Translations under genes and position numbers: made by a program | The notes under the pieces: model-generated | Seen by the model: the letters and a program-made list of their open reading frames with translations, nothing else | Database searches by the model: none | Told to the model about the DNA's origin: nothing | Part shown: positions 1-6,495 of the stretch, piece after piece | How the letters are laid out: each line of letters opens with the position of its first letter | Position numbering within the stretch: the stretch's first letter is position 1 | DNA from: JAVBNU01 sp031551265 | GTDB lineage: Bacteria; Cyanobacteriota; Vampirovibrionia; Gastranaerophilales; Gastranaerophilaceae | Assembly: GCA_031551265.1 (NCBI GenBank) | Contig: JAVBNU010000073.1 | Span: forward strand, 1 to 10,013 | Reading direction: 5' to 3' | Length of the DNA stretch: 10,013 nucleotides

Positions 1-39
1 TATGATTATGTCAAAATTAATGCAGATTATAGAACTTAG
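1..39 (+). CDS. argJ: ArgJ, glutamate N-acetyltransferase, C-terminal end only
   Basis: The first 39 bases read in frame 1 as YDYVKINADYRT followed by TAG. The D-Y-V-x-I-N-A-x-Y-x-T ending is the typical C-terminus of ArgJ, the ornithine acetyltransferase that moves the acetyl group from N-acetylornithine back to glutamate in the cyclic arginine pathway. Only the last 12 residues are in the window, so the catalytic threonine and the autocleavage site cannot be seen. The argB start follows 11 bases after the stop, which fits an argJ-argB-argD operon and supports the call. The identification rests on the short tail plus the context. Confidence 0.82.
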   Translation, partial: YDYVKINADYRT

Positions 40-50
40 AAGGAAATGAC

Positions 51-920
51 ATGGACAAAGTTGAAAAATACATAGAAAAAGCAGATATTTTGATTGAGGC
101 AATGCCATATATCAGAAAATTTAATGGTGCCACTGTTGTCATAAAATACGGTGGTAGCGCAATGACTGACGAAGAAATCAAAAATCTTGTTATCGGCGAT
201 ATTTCATTCATGAAAATGGTAAATATTTCACCTGTCATAATTCATGGCGGCGGCCCTACGATTAATGAAGCGCTGGAGCAGGCCAATATTCAACCTGAAT
301 TTAAAGACGGCTTGCGTGTCACTGATAAGGCGACAATAAAGATTGTAGAACGAGTTCTATCAGGTGAGCTAAACAAATCAATAGTTTCTGATTTTCAACG
401 GTATGGATTGAAAGCTGTTGGGATTTCAGGCAAGGACGGTTTATTAATTGAAGCCCAAAAAAGTCCGGCTGATATTGGTTACGTTGGTGAAATCACTAAT
501 ATTAATCCTCAAGTAGTGGAAACATTGATTAAAAATGATTTTGTACCTGTTATTTCACCTGTTGGAACAGACAAAAAAGGAAATACATACAATATCAACG
601 CTGATTATGCGGCTGTTGAGCTTGCAATTGCGCTGAAAGCATCTAAATTAGTCTTTATAACTGATACTGAGGGTATTCTTGAAGATGCGGCGAGGCCAGA
701 GACACTTATCTCAAGAGCAACACCTGACGAAATCTTGAAAATGATTGATAATGGTAGTATAAAAGGCGGAATGATACCTAAAGTTAAGTCTTGCATAAAA
801 GCAATACAGTCAGGCGTAAAATCTGTTCACATTATCAACGGCAAAGTCAGACACGCATTATTGCTTGAAATTTATACAAAAGCCGGTATTGGTACTATAA
901 TTGAGGAAAATGATGAGTAA
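51..920 (+). CDS. argB: Acetylglutamate kinase (arginine-sensitive type)
   Basis: ArgB phosphorylates N-acetyl-L-glutamate with ATP, the second step of ornithine/arginine synthesis in the cytoplasm. The 289-residue product is full length. Visible amino-acid-kinase signatures are K32-Y-G-G-S36 (phosphate binding), H65-G-G-G-P69, the D86-G-L-R-V-T-D92 substrate-binding segment, N181-x-N-A-D185, D205 and the lysine-containing K238-G-G-M-I-P-K244. An N-terminal helix ending in E-A-M-P-Y-I-R-K-F (residues 16-24) precedes the kinase core. In the family this helix marks hexameric, arginine-inhibited enzymes, whereas the E. coli form lacks it and is about 258 residues. With ArgJ recycling acetyl groups upstream, this is the step expected to be feedback controlled (inference). 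The ATG at 51 has an AAGGA ribosome site at 40-44. The last 8 bases overlap argD. Confidence 0.97.
   Translation: MDKVEKYIEKADILIEAMPYIRKFNGATVVIKYGGSAMTDEEIKNLVIGDISFMKMVNISPVIIHGGGPTINEALEQANIQPEFKDGLRVTDKATIKIVERVLSGELNKSIVSDFQRYGLKAVGISGKDGLLIEAQKSPADIGYVGEITNINPQVVETLIKNDFVPVISPVGTDKKGNTYNINADYAAVELAIALKASKLVFITDTEGILEDAARPETLISRATPDEILKMIDNGSIKGGMIPKVKSCIKAIQSGVKSVHIINGKVRHALLLEIYTKAGIGTIIEENDE
903..907 (+). promoter_or_regulatory. Ribosome binding site deciding the argD start
   Basis: GAGGA lies inside the last codons of argB, 5 bases before the ATG at 913. It favours 913 (or the adjacent ATG at 910, only 2 bases away) over an in-frame TTG at 901, which would sit upstream of this site. 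The arrangement implies translational coupling of argD to argB. Confidence 0.6.
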
Positions 921-2091
921 AACAAAAGAATTAACCGATAAATATGTAATGAACACCTATAGCCGGCTTCCGCTTGTAATTGAGCGGGGTGATGGTGTTT
1001 ATTTGTATGATGAAGATGGTAAAAAGTACCTTGATTTTACGGCTGGCATAGCTGTAAATTCTTTGGGATACGGTAACAAAAAATTTATAGAAGCACTGAC
1101 AAAACAGTCTGAATTATTCAATCATTGCTCAAATTTATATTACAGCAAGCCACAAGCAGAAGTTGCAGAAATTTTAGTTAAAAACAGTTGTTTCGACAGA
1201 GTGTTTTTCTGCAATAGCGGCGCTGAAGCTGTAGAGAGTGCTTTAAAGCTGTCTAAAAAATATGGAAAAGAAAAACGCACAAAAATTATAAGTATGAAAA
1301 ATTCTTTCCATGGAAGAACTTGCGGTTCACTGAGCCTTACAGGACAAACAAAATATCAAAAAGGATTTGCACCTTTAGTGCCTGATATTGTTTTTGCTGA
1401 GTATAACAATATCGAATCGGTTAAAGCTGAGATTGATGAAAATGTTTGTGCAATTATTGTTGAGCCAATCCAGGGCGAAGGCGGGCTTACTCCGGCTAAA
1501 AAAGATTTTTTGGCGGGTTTACGCGAAATTTGTGATAAAAATGATATTTTATTAATATTTGACGAAGTCCAGTGCGGTATGGGCAGAACAGGAAAACTTT
1601 TTGCGTATCAGCATTTTGGAGTTGAGCCTGATGTGGCTTGTCTTGCGAAAGGTCTTGGGAATGGTTTTCCAATAGGCGCAATGCTCGCAAAAGAAAAAGC
1701 TGCGAGCGCATTTGAGCCTGGTAATCACGCGTCAACATTTGGCGGAAATCCGCTTGCTACTGTTTGTGCGAAAGTTGTTTTAAGTGAGTTAACCGAAGGC
1801 AATATTCTGAAAAATGTAGTTGAAGTTGGCGATTATTTAAAGCAAAAATTAAATGAATTGAAAGCAGAATTCCCTGTGATAAAAGAAGTTCGCGGGTACG
1901 GATTGATGCAAGGAATTGAGCTGGATAAACCGGTGAAAGAAATTATTGCAGAATGTCAGCAAAACGGGCTTTTGCTGATTGGCGCAGGAGAAAACGTATT
2001 ACGTTTTATTCCGCCGCTGATTGTTACAAAAGAGCACGTGGATGAGGCAATTGCTGTTTTGCGAAACGTTAATAACAAAAACACAATGTGA
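913..2091 (+). CDS. argD: Acetylornithine aminotransferase
   Basis: ArgD is a PLP-dependent class III aminotransferase that converts N-acetylglutamate semialdehyde and glutamate to N-acetylornithine and 2-oxoglutarate; many members also act on succinyl-diaminopimelate semialdehyde. Counting from the ATG at 913 (392 residues, normal length), the visible motifs are S-G-A-E-A at about 102-106 (cofactor phosphate), F-H-G-R at 132-135, E-P-I-Q-G-E-G-G from 184, D217-E-V-Q with the PLP-ring aspartate, A-K-G-L-G-N-G with the Schiff-base lysine at 246, and T-F-G-G-N-P from about 275. The gene starts inside the end of argB with an 8-base overlap and is probably co-translated. It ends 9 bases before a cluster of hairpin repeats. 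The C-terminal tail NNKNTM is unremarkable. Confidence 0.96.
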   Translation: MSKTKELTDKYVMNTYSRLPLVIERGDGVYLYDEDGKKYLDFTAGIAVNSLGYGNKKFIEALTKQSELFNHCSNLYYSKPQAEVAEILVKNSCFDRVFFCNSGAEAVESALKLSKKYGKEKRTKIISMKNSFHGRTCGSLSLTGQTKYQKGFAPLVPDIVFAEYNNIESVKAEIDENVCAIIVEPIQGEGGLTPAKKDFLAGLREICDKNDILLIFDEVQCGMGRTGKLFAYQHFGVEPDVACLAKGLGNGFPIGAMLAKEKAASAFEPGNHASTFGGNPLATVCAKVVLSELTEGNILKNVVEVGDYLKQKLNELKAEFPVIKEVRGYGLMQGIELDKPVKEIIAECQQNGLLLIGAGENVLRFIPPLIVTKEHVDEAIAVLRNVNNKNTM

Positions 2092-2100
2092 GGAATGTAC

Positions 2101-2138
2101 CCCTCACCCCAACCCCTCTCCCGCATCGGGGAGAGGGG
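2101..2138 (+). repeat. GC-rich hairpin repeat, family B, copy 1
   Basis: A C-rich lead (2101-2112) is followed by a perfect 10-bp stem. The arms are CCCCTCTCCC at 2113-2122 and GGGAGAGGGG at 2129-2138, with the 6-base loop GCATCG. No T-run follows on the + strand, so it is not a standard intrinsic terminator. Sequences of this style are scattered as intergenic repeats in many bacterial genomes (recalled, not searched). The complementary strand of 2101-2122 carries four G-tracts with short loops, a possible G-quadruplex motif. Copy 2 is at 2240-2272. Confidence 0.75.
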
Positions 2139-2149
2139 CAAATAAAAAA

Positions 2150-2170
2150 GTAGGGTGCGTCTCACGCACC
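2150..2170 (+). repeat. REP-like GTAG-hairpin element, copy 1
   Basis: GTAG at 2150-2153 is followed directly by a perfect 7-bp stem, GGTGCGT at 2154-2160 and ACGCACC at 2164-2170, with the 3-base loop CTC. A GTAG tetranucleotide immediately 5' of a short palindrome is the hallmark of REP sequences recognised by RAYT (Y1-type, REP-associated tyrosine transposase) proteins. It matches the element at 2283-2303 at 20 of 21 bases. An A-rich run precedes it, as in the other + strand copies. No RAYT gene lies in the window. Confidence 0.78.
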
Positions 2171-2181
2171 AATTAGTAAAA

Positions 2182-2205
2182 GTAGGGTGGGCTCGACAGC
2201 CTACC
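2182..2205 (+). repeat. REP-like GTAG-hairpin element, copy 2 (variant)
   Basis: GTAG at 2182-2185 is followed by an 8-bp stem, GGTGGGCT at 2186-2193 with AGCCTACC at 2198-2205, which includes one G-U wobble. The loop is CGAC. It has the same architecture and the same TAAAA lead-in as copies 1 and 3 but a different palindrome, so it is a related member and not an exact duplicate. Confidence 0.7.
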
Positions 2206-2239
2206 GATACGAAAATGGCGATGGAATTATAAAATACCC

Positions 2240-2272
2240 CCCATCCCGACCTTCCCCCGCAAAGGGGGAAGG
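2240..2272 (+). repeat. GC-rich hairpin repeat, family B, copy 2
   Basis: A C-rich lead (2237-2249) is followed by a perfect 9-bp stem, CCTTCCCCC at 2250-2258 and GGGGGAAGG at 2264-2272, with loop GCAAA. It resembles copy 1 in layout (C-rich lead, GC-rich stem, loop beginning GCA, then a 10-11 base A-rich linker and a GTAG hairpin), but the stem bases differ. No terminator-type T-run follows. Confidence 0.72.
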
Positions 2273-2282
2273 AGTATAAAAA

Positions 2283-2303
2283 GTAGGGTGCGTCCCACGC
2301 ACC
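2283..2303 (+). repeat. REP-like GTAG-hairpin element, copy 3
   Basis: GTAG at 2283-2286 is followed directly by the 7-bp perfect stem GGTGCGT (2287-2293) and ACGCACC (2297-2303), with loop CCC. Only one loop base differs from the element at 2150-2170. It lies 30 bases upstream of the carB start, so it would be within any carB mRNA leader that starts further upstream. Confidence 0.78.
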
Positions 2304-2320
2304 GAACGAAACTATAACCT

Positions 2321-2325
2321 AAGGA
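2321..2325 (+). promoter_or_regulatory. Ribosome binding site of carB
   Basis: AAGGA lies 8 bases before the ATG at 2334. It supports that start over the internal ATG at 2346, and MPK plus the downstream I-K-K-V-L-V-I-G-S-G-P pattern is how CarB proteins usually begin. Confidence 0.7.
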
Positions 2326-2333
2326 ATTAAATT

Positions 2334-5300
2334 ATGCCGAAAGATATGACAATAAAAAAAGTACTTGTAATAGGCTCAGGTCCGATAGTTATCGGTCAGG
2401 CTGCTGAGTTTGATTATGCCGGAACGCAGGCATGTAAAGCGTTGCGTGAAGAAGGTATAAAAGTTGTGTTGCTGAATAGTAATCCCGCAACGATTATGAC
2501 TGACAATGATGTAGCCGATAAAGTCTATATTGAGCCAATGAGTGTTGAGTCTTTGACAGCAATAATTGAAAAGGAACGGCCAGATGGAGTTTTAGGCACT
2601 TTAGGCGGGCAAACAGGATTGAACTTGGTCACGGAATTACATAATTTGGGTATACTTGCAAAATATAACGTGCGACTTTTAGGAACTTCTGTTGATGCGA
2701 TTAAAAAAGCCGAAGACCGCGACAGTTTTAAGAAATTAATGCAAGAAATTAACGAACCTATTGCAACAAGCACGATTGTATCAAACGTTGAAGACAGTGT
2801 AAAATTTGCCGACGAAATCGGCTATCCTCTGGTAGTGCGTCCTGCGTTCACTTTAGGCGGCACAGGCGGCGGTATTGCTTATAATGAAGATGACTTGAAA
2901 GAAATTGTATACCAAGGTTTGTTGTATAGCCCGATTTGCCAGGTTCTTTTAGAAGAAAGTGTTTTAGGTTGGAAAGAAATTGAATTCGAGGTTATGCGTG
3001 ACTCGAATGACACGACTATAATAATTTGTGACATGGAAAACATTGATCCTGTAGGGATTCATACAGGTGATAGTATTGTTGTTGCACCGTCACAGACAAT
3101 GTCACAGGCTGAGTATAAAATGCTTTATGATGCGTCAATAAAAATAATGAAAGCGCTCAAAATAGCCGGTGGATGCAATATCCAGTTTGCGCTGAATCCT
3201 GATAATGGCGAATATATTGTAATTGAGATTAATCCTCGTGTTAGCCGCTCATCTGCGCTGGCATCAAAAGCGACAGGATATCCGATTGCAAAAGTCACAG
3301 CTAAAATTGCGATTGGTATGAATCTCGAAGAGATTAAAACCTGCTATTCTGTGAAAACAGGCAAAGTGTTTGAGCCTGCAGTGGATTATATTGTTATCAA
3401 AATTCCTAAATGGCCGTTTGATAAGTTTCCATATGCTAATCGTCAGCTTGGCACACAAATGAAAGCTACAGGCGAAGTTATGGCACTTGATAGAACTTTT
3501 GAAAGTGCGTTTTTAAAAGCTTTAATTTGTCTTGAGAACCAAAAAGTCGGGCTGCGTAAGAAAAAGTATGAGCCGCTTAGCGCTGAAGAGTTAGTAGATA
3601 AAATTCAAAATCCTGATGATAGAAGAATTTATGCTATTGCAGAAGGTTTGAGAAAAGGTCTGACTGTTGATGAAATTCATGATTTGACGAAAATTGATAA
3701 ATTTTTCTTGGGTAAAATAAAAAATATTATTGATACTGAAAAACGTTTGTTGCATGAAGAATTTAATTCTGAATTATTGCACATTGCAGAATCAATGGGC
3801 TTTACGGACGAAGAAATCTGCAATCTTTCCAAGCAGCCGCTCGAGATTCTTGATACAATGCGTCGTGCACATGATATGTACCCTGTTTACAAAAAAGTTG
3901 ATAGCTGTGCTGAAGGCTATGATGAGTTGCCGCCTTACTATTATTCTACTTATTCTGCGGTTAAGGATGAAAATGCAATAACAAATCACGAAAAAGTAAT
4001 TGTAATCGGCTCAGGTCCTATCAGAATCGGACAGGGAATTGAGTTTGATTATTGTTCTGTTCATGCGGTACAAGGCATAAAAGATAATGGATTTGAAGCA
4101 ATTATAATTAACAATAACCCCGAAACTGTGAGTACTGATTTTGATATTTCGGACAAGCTTTATTTTGAACCTCTTTACATTGAGGATGTTTGCAACGTAA
4201 TCAGAAAAGAAATGCCAAAAGGTGTTATTGTGCAATTTGGCGGACAAACTGCAATAAATCTTGCGCCAAAGCTTTTGAAACGTGGTGTGCAGATTCTTGG
4301 AACATCAGTTGAGTCAATTAATGTTGCAGAAGACAGAAAACGTTTTGAGATGCTTCTGCGCGAACTCAAAATTGAACAGCCAAAAAGCATTGCAGTAACT
4401 AACGAAGCAGAAGCACTAAAAGCAGCTGCGGAAATTGGCTACCCTGTTTTACTACGCCCTTCATATGTTACAGGTGGTCGTGCAATGAAAGTTGTGTGTG
4501 ATGATACTGAATTATCTGAATACATTGCAAATGCTGTTTCGATTTCGCCTGAATACCCGGTTTCGATAGACCAGTATATTGAAGGCAAAGAGTTTGAGAT
4601 TGATGTAATTTGTGATAGAACAGATATCCTAATCCCTGCGATTATGGAGCATATTGAACGTACCGGGATTCACTCAGGTGACAGCTTTTTTGTCACTCCT
4701 CACAGGTCGTTATCGGACAAAGTTATAGAGAAAGTTGTTGAGTACACACAAAAAATCTCAAAAGCACTGCAAATCATTGGATTGATGAATATTCAGTTTA
4801 TTGCTAAGGATGATAAGGTGTATGTTATTGAGGTTAATCCCCGTGCGTCGAGAACAGTACCGATTATCAGTAAAATAACTAAAATTCCTATGGTCAAAAT
4901 TGCTGTTAATTTGCTGCTTTCACAAAAGTTGAAAGACCAAGGATACGGTATCGGGCTTGCAAAACAAAATCCACTTTACGCTGTCAAAGCCCCTGTGTTT
5001 TCATTCCAAAAATTAAACGGCGTGGATATTGCGCTTAATGCCGAAATGAAATCAACTGGTGAAGTTTTAGGGCTTGATACCTGCTATGAAAAGGCGTTAA
5101 TCAAAGCCTTTATAGCCGCTGGTGTTGAGTTTGTGCCTCAGGGAGATGTTTTGGCAATCTTCAAAAACAGTGATTTGGAAGAAAGTATTGAATATATTTT
5201 AAGACTCAAATCGCTCGGATTTAATATTTTGACATCAAAAAATAACGCTGAATTTTATACAGGAAAAGGCATAAGTGTTGATGTCATTGATAAATTTGAC

Positions 5301-5561
5301 ATTAAATCAATACATACAAAAACCAAGAATAAAGAGATTAAATTTATCGTAAATACACCAACTGTTGGTGGCAGCCAAAATCGCTCGGGGTACAAAATCC
5401 GTGCGCTTGCAACACAATACCGTACGCCATGTTTTACGTGTCTTGATACGCTCAATGCATATCTCACAGCCTGGAAATACTATAAAAAGAACCCGAGTGT
5501 TGAGCACAAAACTATTGATGAGTACTTGGCAGAAAGTAATATTGAGAACTTGTTGGGGTAA
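2334..5561 (+). CDS. carB: Carbamoyl-phosphate synthase, large subunit
   Basis: CarB uses ammonia released from glutamine by CarA, bicarbonate and two ATP to make carbamoyl phosphate for arginine and pyrimidines. At 1075 residues it is full length (E. coli about 1073). The two homologous halves are clear. The carboxy-phosphate half starts I-G-S-G-P-I-V-I-G-Q near residue 13 and carries R129, R169, H243, Q284, E298, N300 and R302, matching the E. coli active-site set. The carbamoyl-phosphate half restarts with I-G-S-G-P-I-R-I-G-Q near 558 and has R708-P-S-Y-V and E833-V-N-P-R. The last ~130 residues form the MGS-like allosteric domain, including N1007-T-P-T-V-G-G. carA is not in the window, so the subunits are encoded apart. 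The gene follows the argJBD genes at 242 bases, suggesting an arginine link. Its last two sense codons and stop lie in a GTAG-hairpin element. Confidence 0.98.
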   Translation: MPKDMTIKKVLVIGSGPIVIGQAAEFDYAGTQACKALREEGIKVVLLNSNPATIMTDNDVADKVYIEPMSVESLTAIIEKERPDGVLGTLGGQTGLNLVTELHNLGILAKYNVRLLGTSVDAIKKAEDRDSFKKLMQEINEPIATSTIVSNVEDSVKFADEIGYPLVVRPAFTLGGTGGGIAYNEDDLKEIVYQGLLYSPICQVLLEESVLGWKEIEFEVMRDSNDTTIIICDMENIDPVGIHTGDSIVVAPSQTMSQAEYKMLYDASIKIMKALKIAGGCNIQFALNPDNGEYIVIEINPRVSRSSALASKATGYPIAKVTAKIAIGMNLEEIKTCYSVKTGKVFEPAVDYIVIKIPKWPFDKFPYANRQLGTQMKATGEVMALDRTFESAFLKALICLENQKVGLRKKKYEPLSAEELVDKIQNPDDRRIYAIAEGLRKGLTVDEIHDLTKIDKFFLGKIKNIIDTEKRLLHEEFNSELLHIAESMGFTDEEICNLSKQPLEILDTMRRAHDMYPVYKKVDSCAEGYDELPPYYYSTYSAVKDENAITNHEKVIVIGSGPIRIGQGIEFDYCSVHAVQGIKDNGFEAIIINNNPETVSTDFDISDKLYFEPLYIEDVCNVIRKEMPKGVIVQFGGQTAINLAPKLLKRGVQILGTSVESINVAEDRKRFEMLLRELKIEQPKSIAVTNEAEALKAAAEIGYPVLLRPSYVTGGRAMKVVCDDTELSEYIANAVSISPEYPVSIDQYIEGKEFEIDVICDRTDILIPAIMEHIERTGIHSGDSFFVTPHRSLSDKVIEKVVEYTQKISKALQIIGLMNIQFIAKDDKVYVIEVNPRASRTVPIISKITKIPMVKIAVNLLLSQKLKDQGYGIGLAKQNPLYAVKAPVFSFQKLNGVDIALNAEMKSTGEVLGLDTCYEKALIKAFIAAGVEFVPQGDVLAIFKNSDLEESIEYILRLKSLGFNILTSKNNAEFYTGKGISVDVIDKFDIKSIHTKTKNKEIKFIVNTPTVGGSQNRSGYKIRALATQYRTPCFTCLDTLNAYLTAWKYYKKNPSVEHKTIDEYLAESNIENLLG

Positions 5562-5574
5562 AACCCCAACCTAC
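5552..5574 (-). repeat. Inverted REP-like GTAG-hairpin element at the carB 3' end
   Basis: Read on the - strand, GTAG (5574-5571) is followed directly by the perfect 8-bp stem GTTGGGGT (5570-5563) and ACCCCAAC (5559-5552), with loop TTT. This is the same architecture as the three + strand elements in the argD-carB gap, in the opposite orientation. The element overlaps the final carB codons (L, G, stop) and occupies most of the 22-base gap before the convergent gene's stop. The hairpin could act at the 3' ends of both transcripts, but neither side has a strong T-run (TTTTA at 5576-5580 on the + side), so classical intrinsic termination is not supported. Confidence 0.72.
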
Positions 5575-5583
5575 ATTTTATGT

Positions 5584-6483
5584 TTACGTCGTAAAGAAAA
5601 TGACAACGACCAAAATAATCATGTATATTGACGATAGATCTCTCGCCAATTTGAAATTACGCATGAACGCTTCGTCTGATGTTTCACCAACTGTAATATA
5701 CTGTTTTAGCGACTTATACAGTTTTACAGCTATCGGGAGAGTTAAAAGTGTGAGTAGCGCATATGGTGAAAGGATTTGGACGCCAACTAAAATAACCGTC
5801 AAAAGATATGCAAAAAATATAATCGTAAAAAGCCCATACAATGCGTTATCTTTTGAGCCTAAAACCGTGCAAAAAGTGCGCTTGTTGCACTCTTTGTCAA
5901 AATCATAATCCATTAATGCGTGCGCAATCAATAGCACCAACGTGAACAGCATCACAGGCAATGATACGAAAATTATATCCATGTCAAAAGTTTTCAACAT
6001 TACATATGAAACGCCTGCGGATAAAAGTGGGCTAAATGCTAATCCGAGTGCAAGTTCGCCGAGGCAAAAGTTATTGAGTTTTGGATATAAGAGACAAATA
6101 ATTCCTCCGATTACAGCCAAATATAAGACCCCCAAGCCACAGGCAAACGTTAGGAAAACGCCAATAAGTCCTGCAATTACAAAATACAGCATTGCCAGCT
6201 GAAAAATAGCCGTTGGGGTGGTCAATCCCTCCGTGAGGTAGTATGTCTGACATCTTTGTTTTGGGATGTCGGATTTGTAGTCGACATAGTCATCAAACAC
6301 ATTCGCGCCAAGGTGTGCACAAATAAGTCCGACAAGTGCAAGCAACCCGTATACAATATCCCCGCCGAGTTTTAAGCACCAAACGAACACTATAAGCCAG
6401 TTCAAAACACTCATTGCAACTGAGTAGCCGCGTGAAACATGAACGAACCAAAAATTAATCTTTTCTAAAAATGTTTTAGCCAT
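5584..6483 (-). CDS. UbiA-family membrane prenyltransferase (MenA-like)
   Basis: UbiA-superfamily enzymes move a polyprenyl chain from its diphosphate to an acceptor inside the membrane. The 299-residue product is hydrophobic, with about nine likely membrane segments (roughly 24-40, 42-58, 96-112, 114-133, 143-162, 169-189, 215-235, 238-253, 283-297). Both Asp-rich Mg-diphosphate motifs are present in their usual loops: N61-V-F-D-D-Y-V-D68, and D192-Y-D-F-D196 followed by N-K-R-T-F. The Y133-P and G-E near 142 also match the family. The pattern is closest to MenA (dihydroxynaphthoate polyprenyltransferase), but no other quinone gene is nearby, so the acceptor is unknown. It starts 12 bases after the stop of the DUF2229 gene, as the second gene of a pair. 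The ATG at 6483 has no clear ribosome site; I keep it because a later start would remove the conserved N-terminal region. It converges with carB. Confidence 0.85.
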   Translation of the reverse strand: MAKTFLEKINFWFVHVSRGYSVAMSVLNWLIVFVWCLKLGGDIVYGLLALVGLICAHLGANVFDDYVDYKSDIPKQRCQTYYLTEGLTTPTAIFQLAMLYFVIAGLIGVFLTFACGLGVLYLAVIGGIICLLYPKLNNFCLGELALGLAFSPLLSAGVSYVMLKTFDMDIIFVSLPVMLFTLVLLIAHALMDYDFDKECNKRTFCTVLGSKDNALYGLFTIIFFAYLLTVILVGVQILSPYALLTLLTLPIAVKLYKSLKQYITVGETSDEAFMRNFKLARDLSSIYMIILVVVIFFTT

Positions 6484-6495
6484 AGAAAAATTATA

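Larger units (their letters stand above)
2092..2333. other. argD-carB intergenic region built of hairpin repeats
   Basis: These 242 bases hold no credible gene. About half the region is repeat: GC-rich hairpin, GTAG hairpin, variant GTAG hairpin, GC-rich hairpin, GTAG hairpin. The unassigned pieces are 2206-2236 and 2304-2320. I looked for a carB promoter. TATAAA at 2228-2233 resembles a -10 box but has no fitting -35 box, and TATAAC at 2313-2318 is too close to the ribosome site. Whether carB is read through from argD or has its own promoter therefore cannot be decided from sequence alone. Confidence 0.7.

Noticed and set aside
901..912. TTG start at 901 for argD
   Set aside because: It precedes the GAGGA ribosome site, which correctly serves the ATG at 913 (or 910).
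2101..2138. Intrinsic terminator after argD
   Set aside because: The stem is strong but is followed by an A-rich stretch, not a T-run, and its build repeats at 2240-2272. A repeat element explains it better.
2150..2303. CRISPR array
   Set aside because: The repeats are short hairpins with irregular spacing and A-rich linkers, there are no uniform spacers, and no cas gene is nearby.
6236..6254. GTAG followed by a small palindrome inside the UbiA-family gene
   Set aside because: The palindrome does not start directly after GTAG, is only 5 bp, and lies in conserved coding sequence; probably chance.
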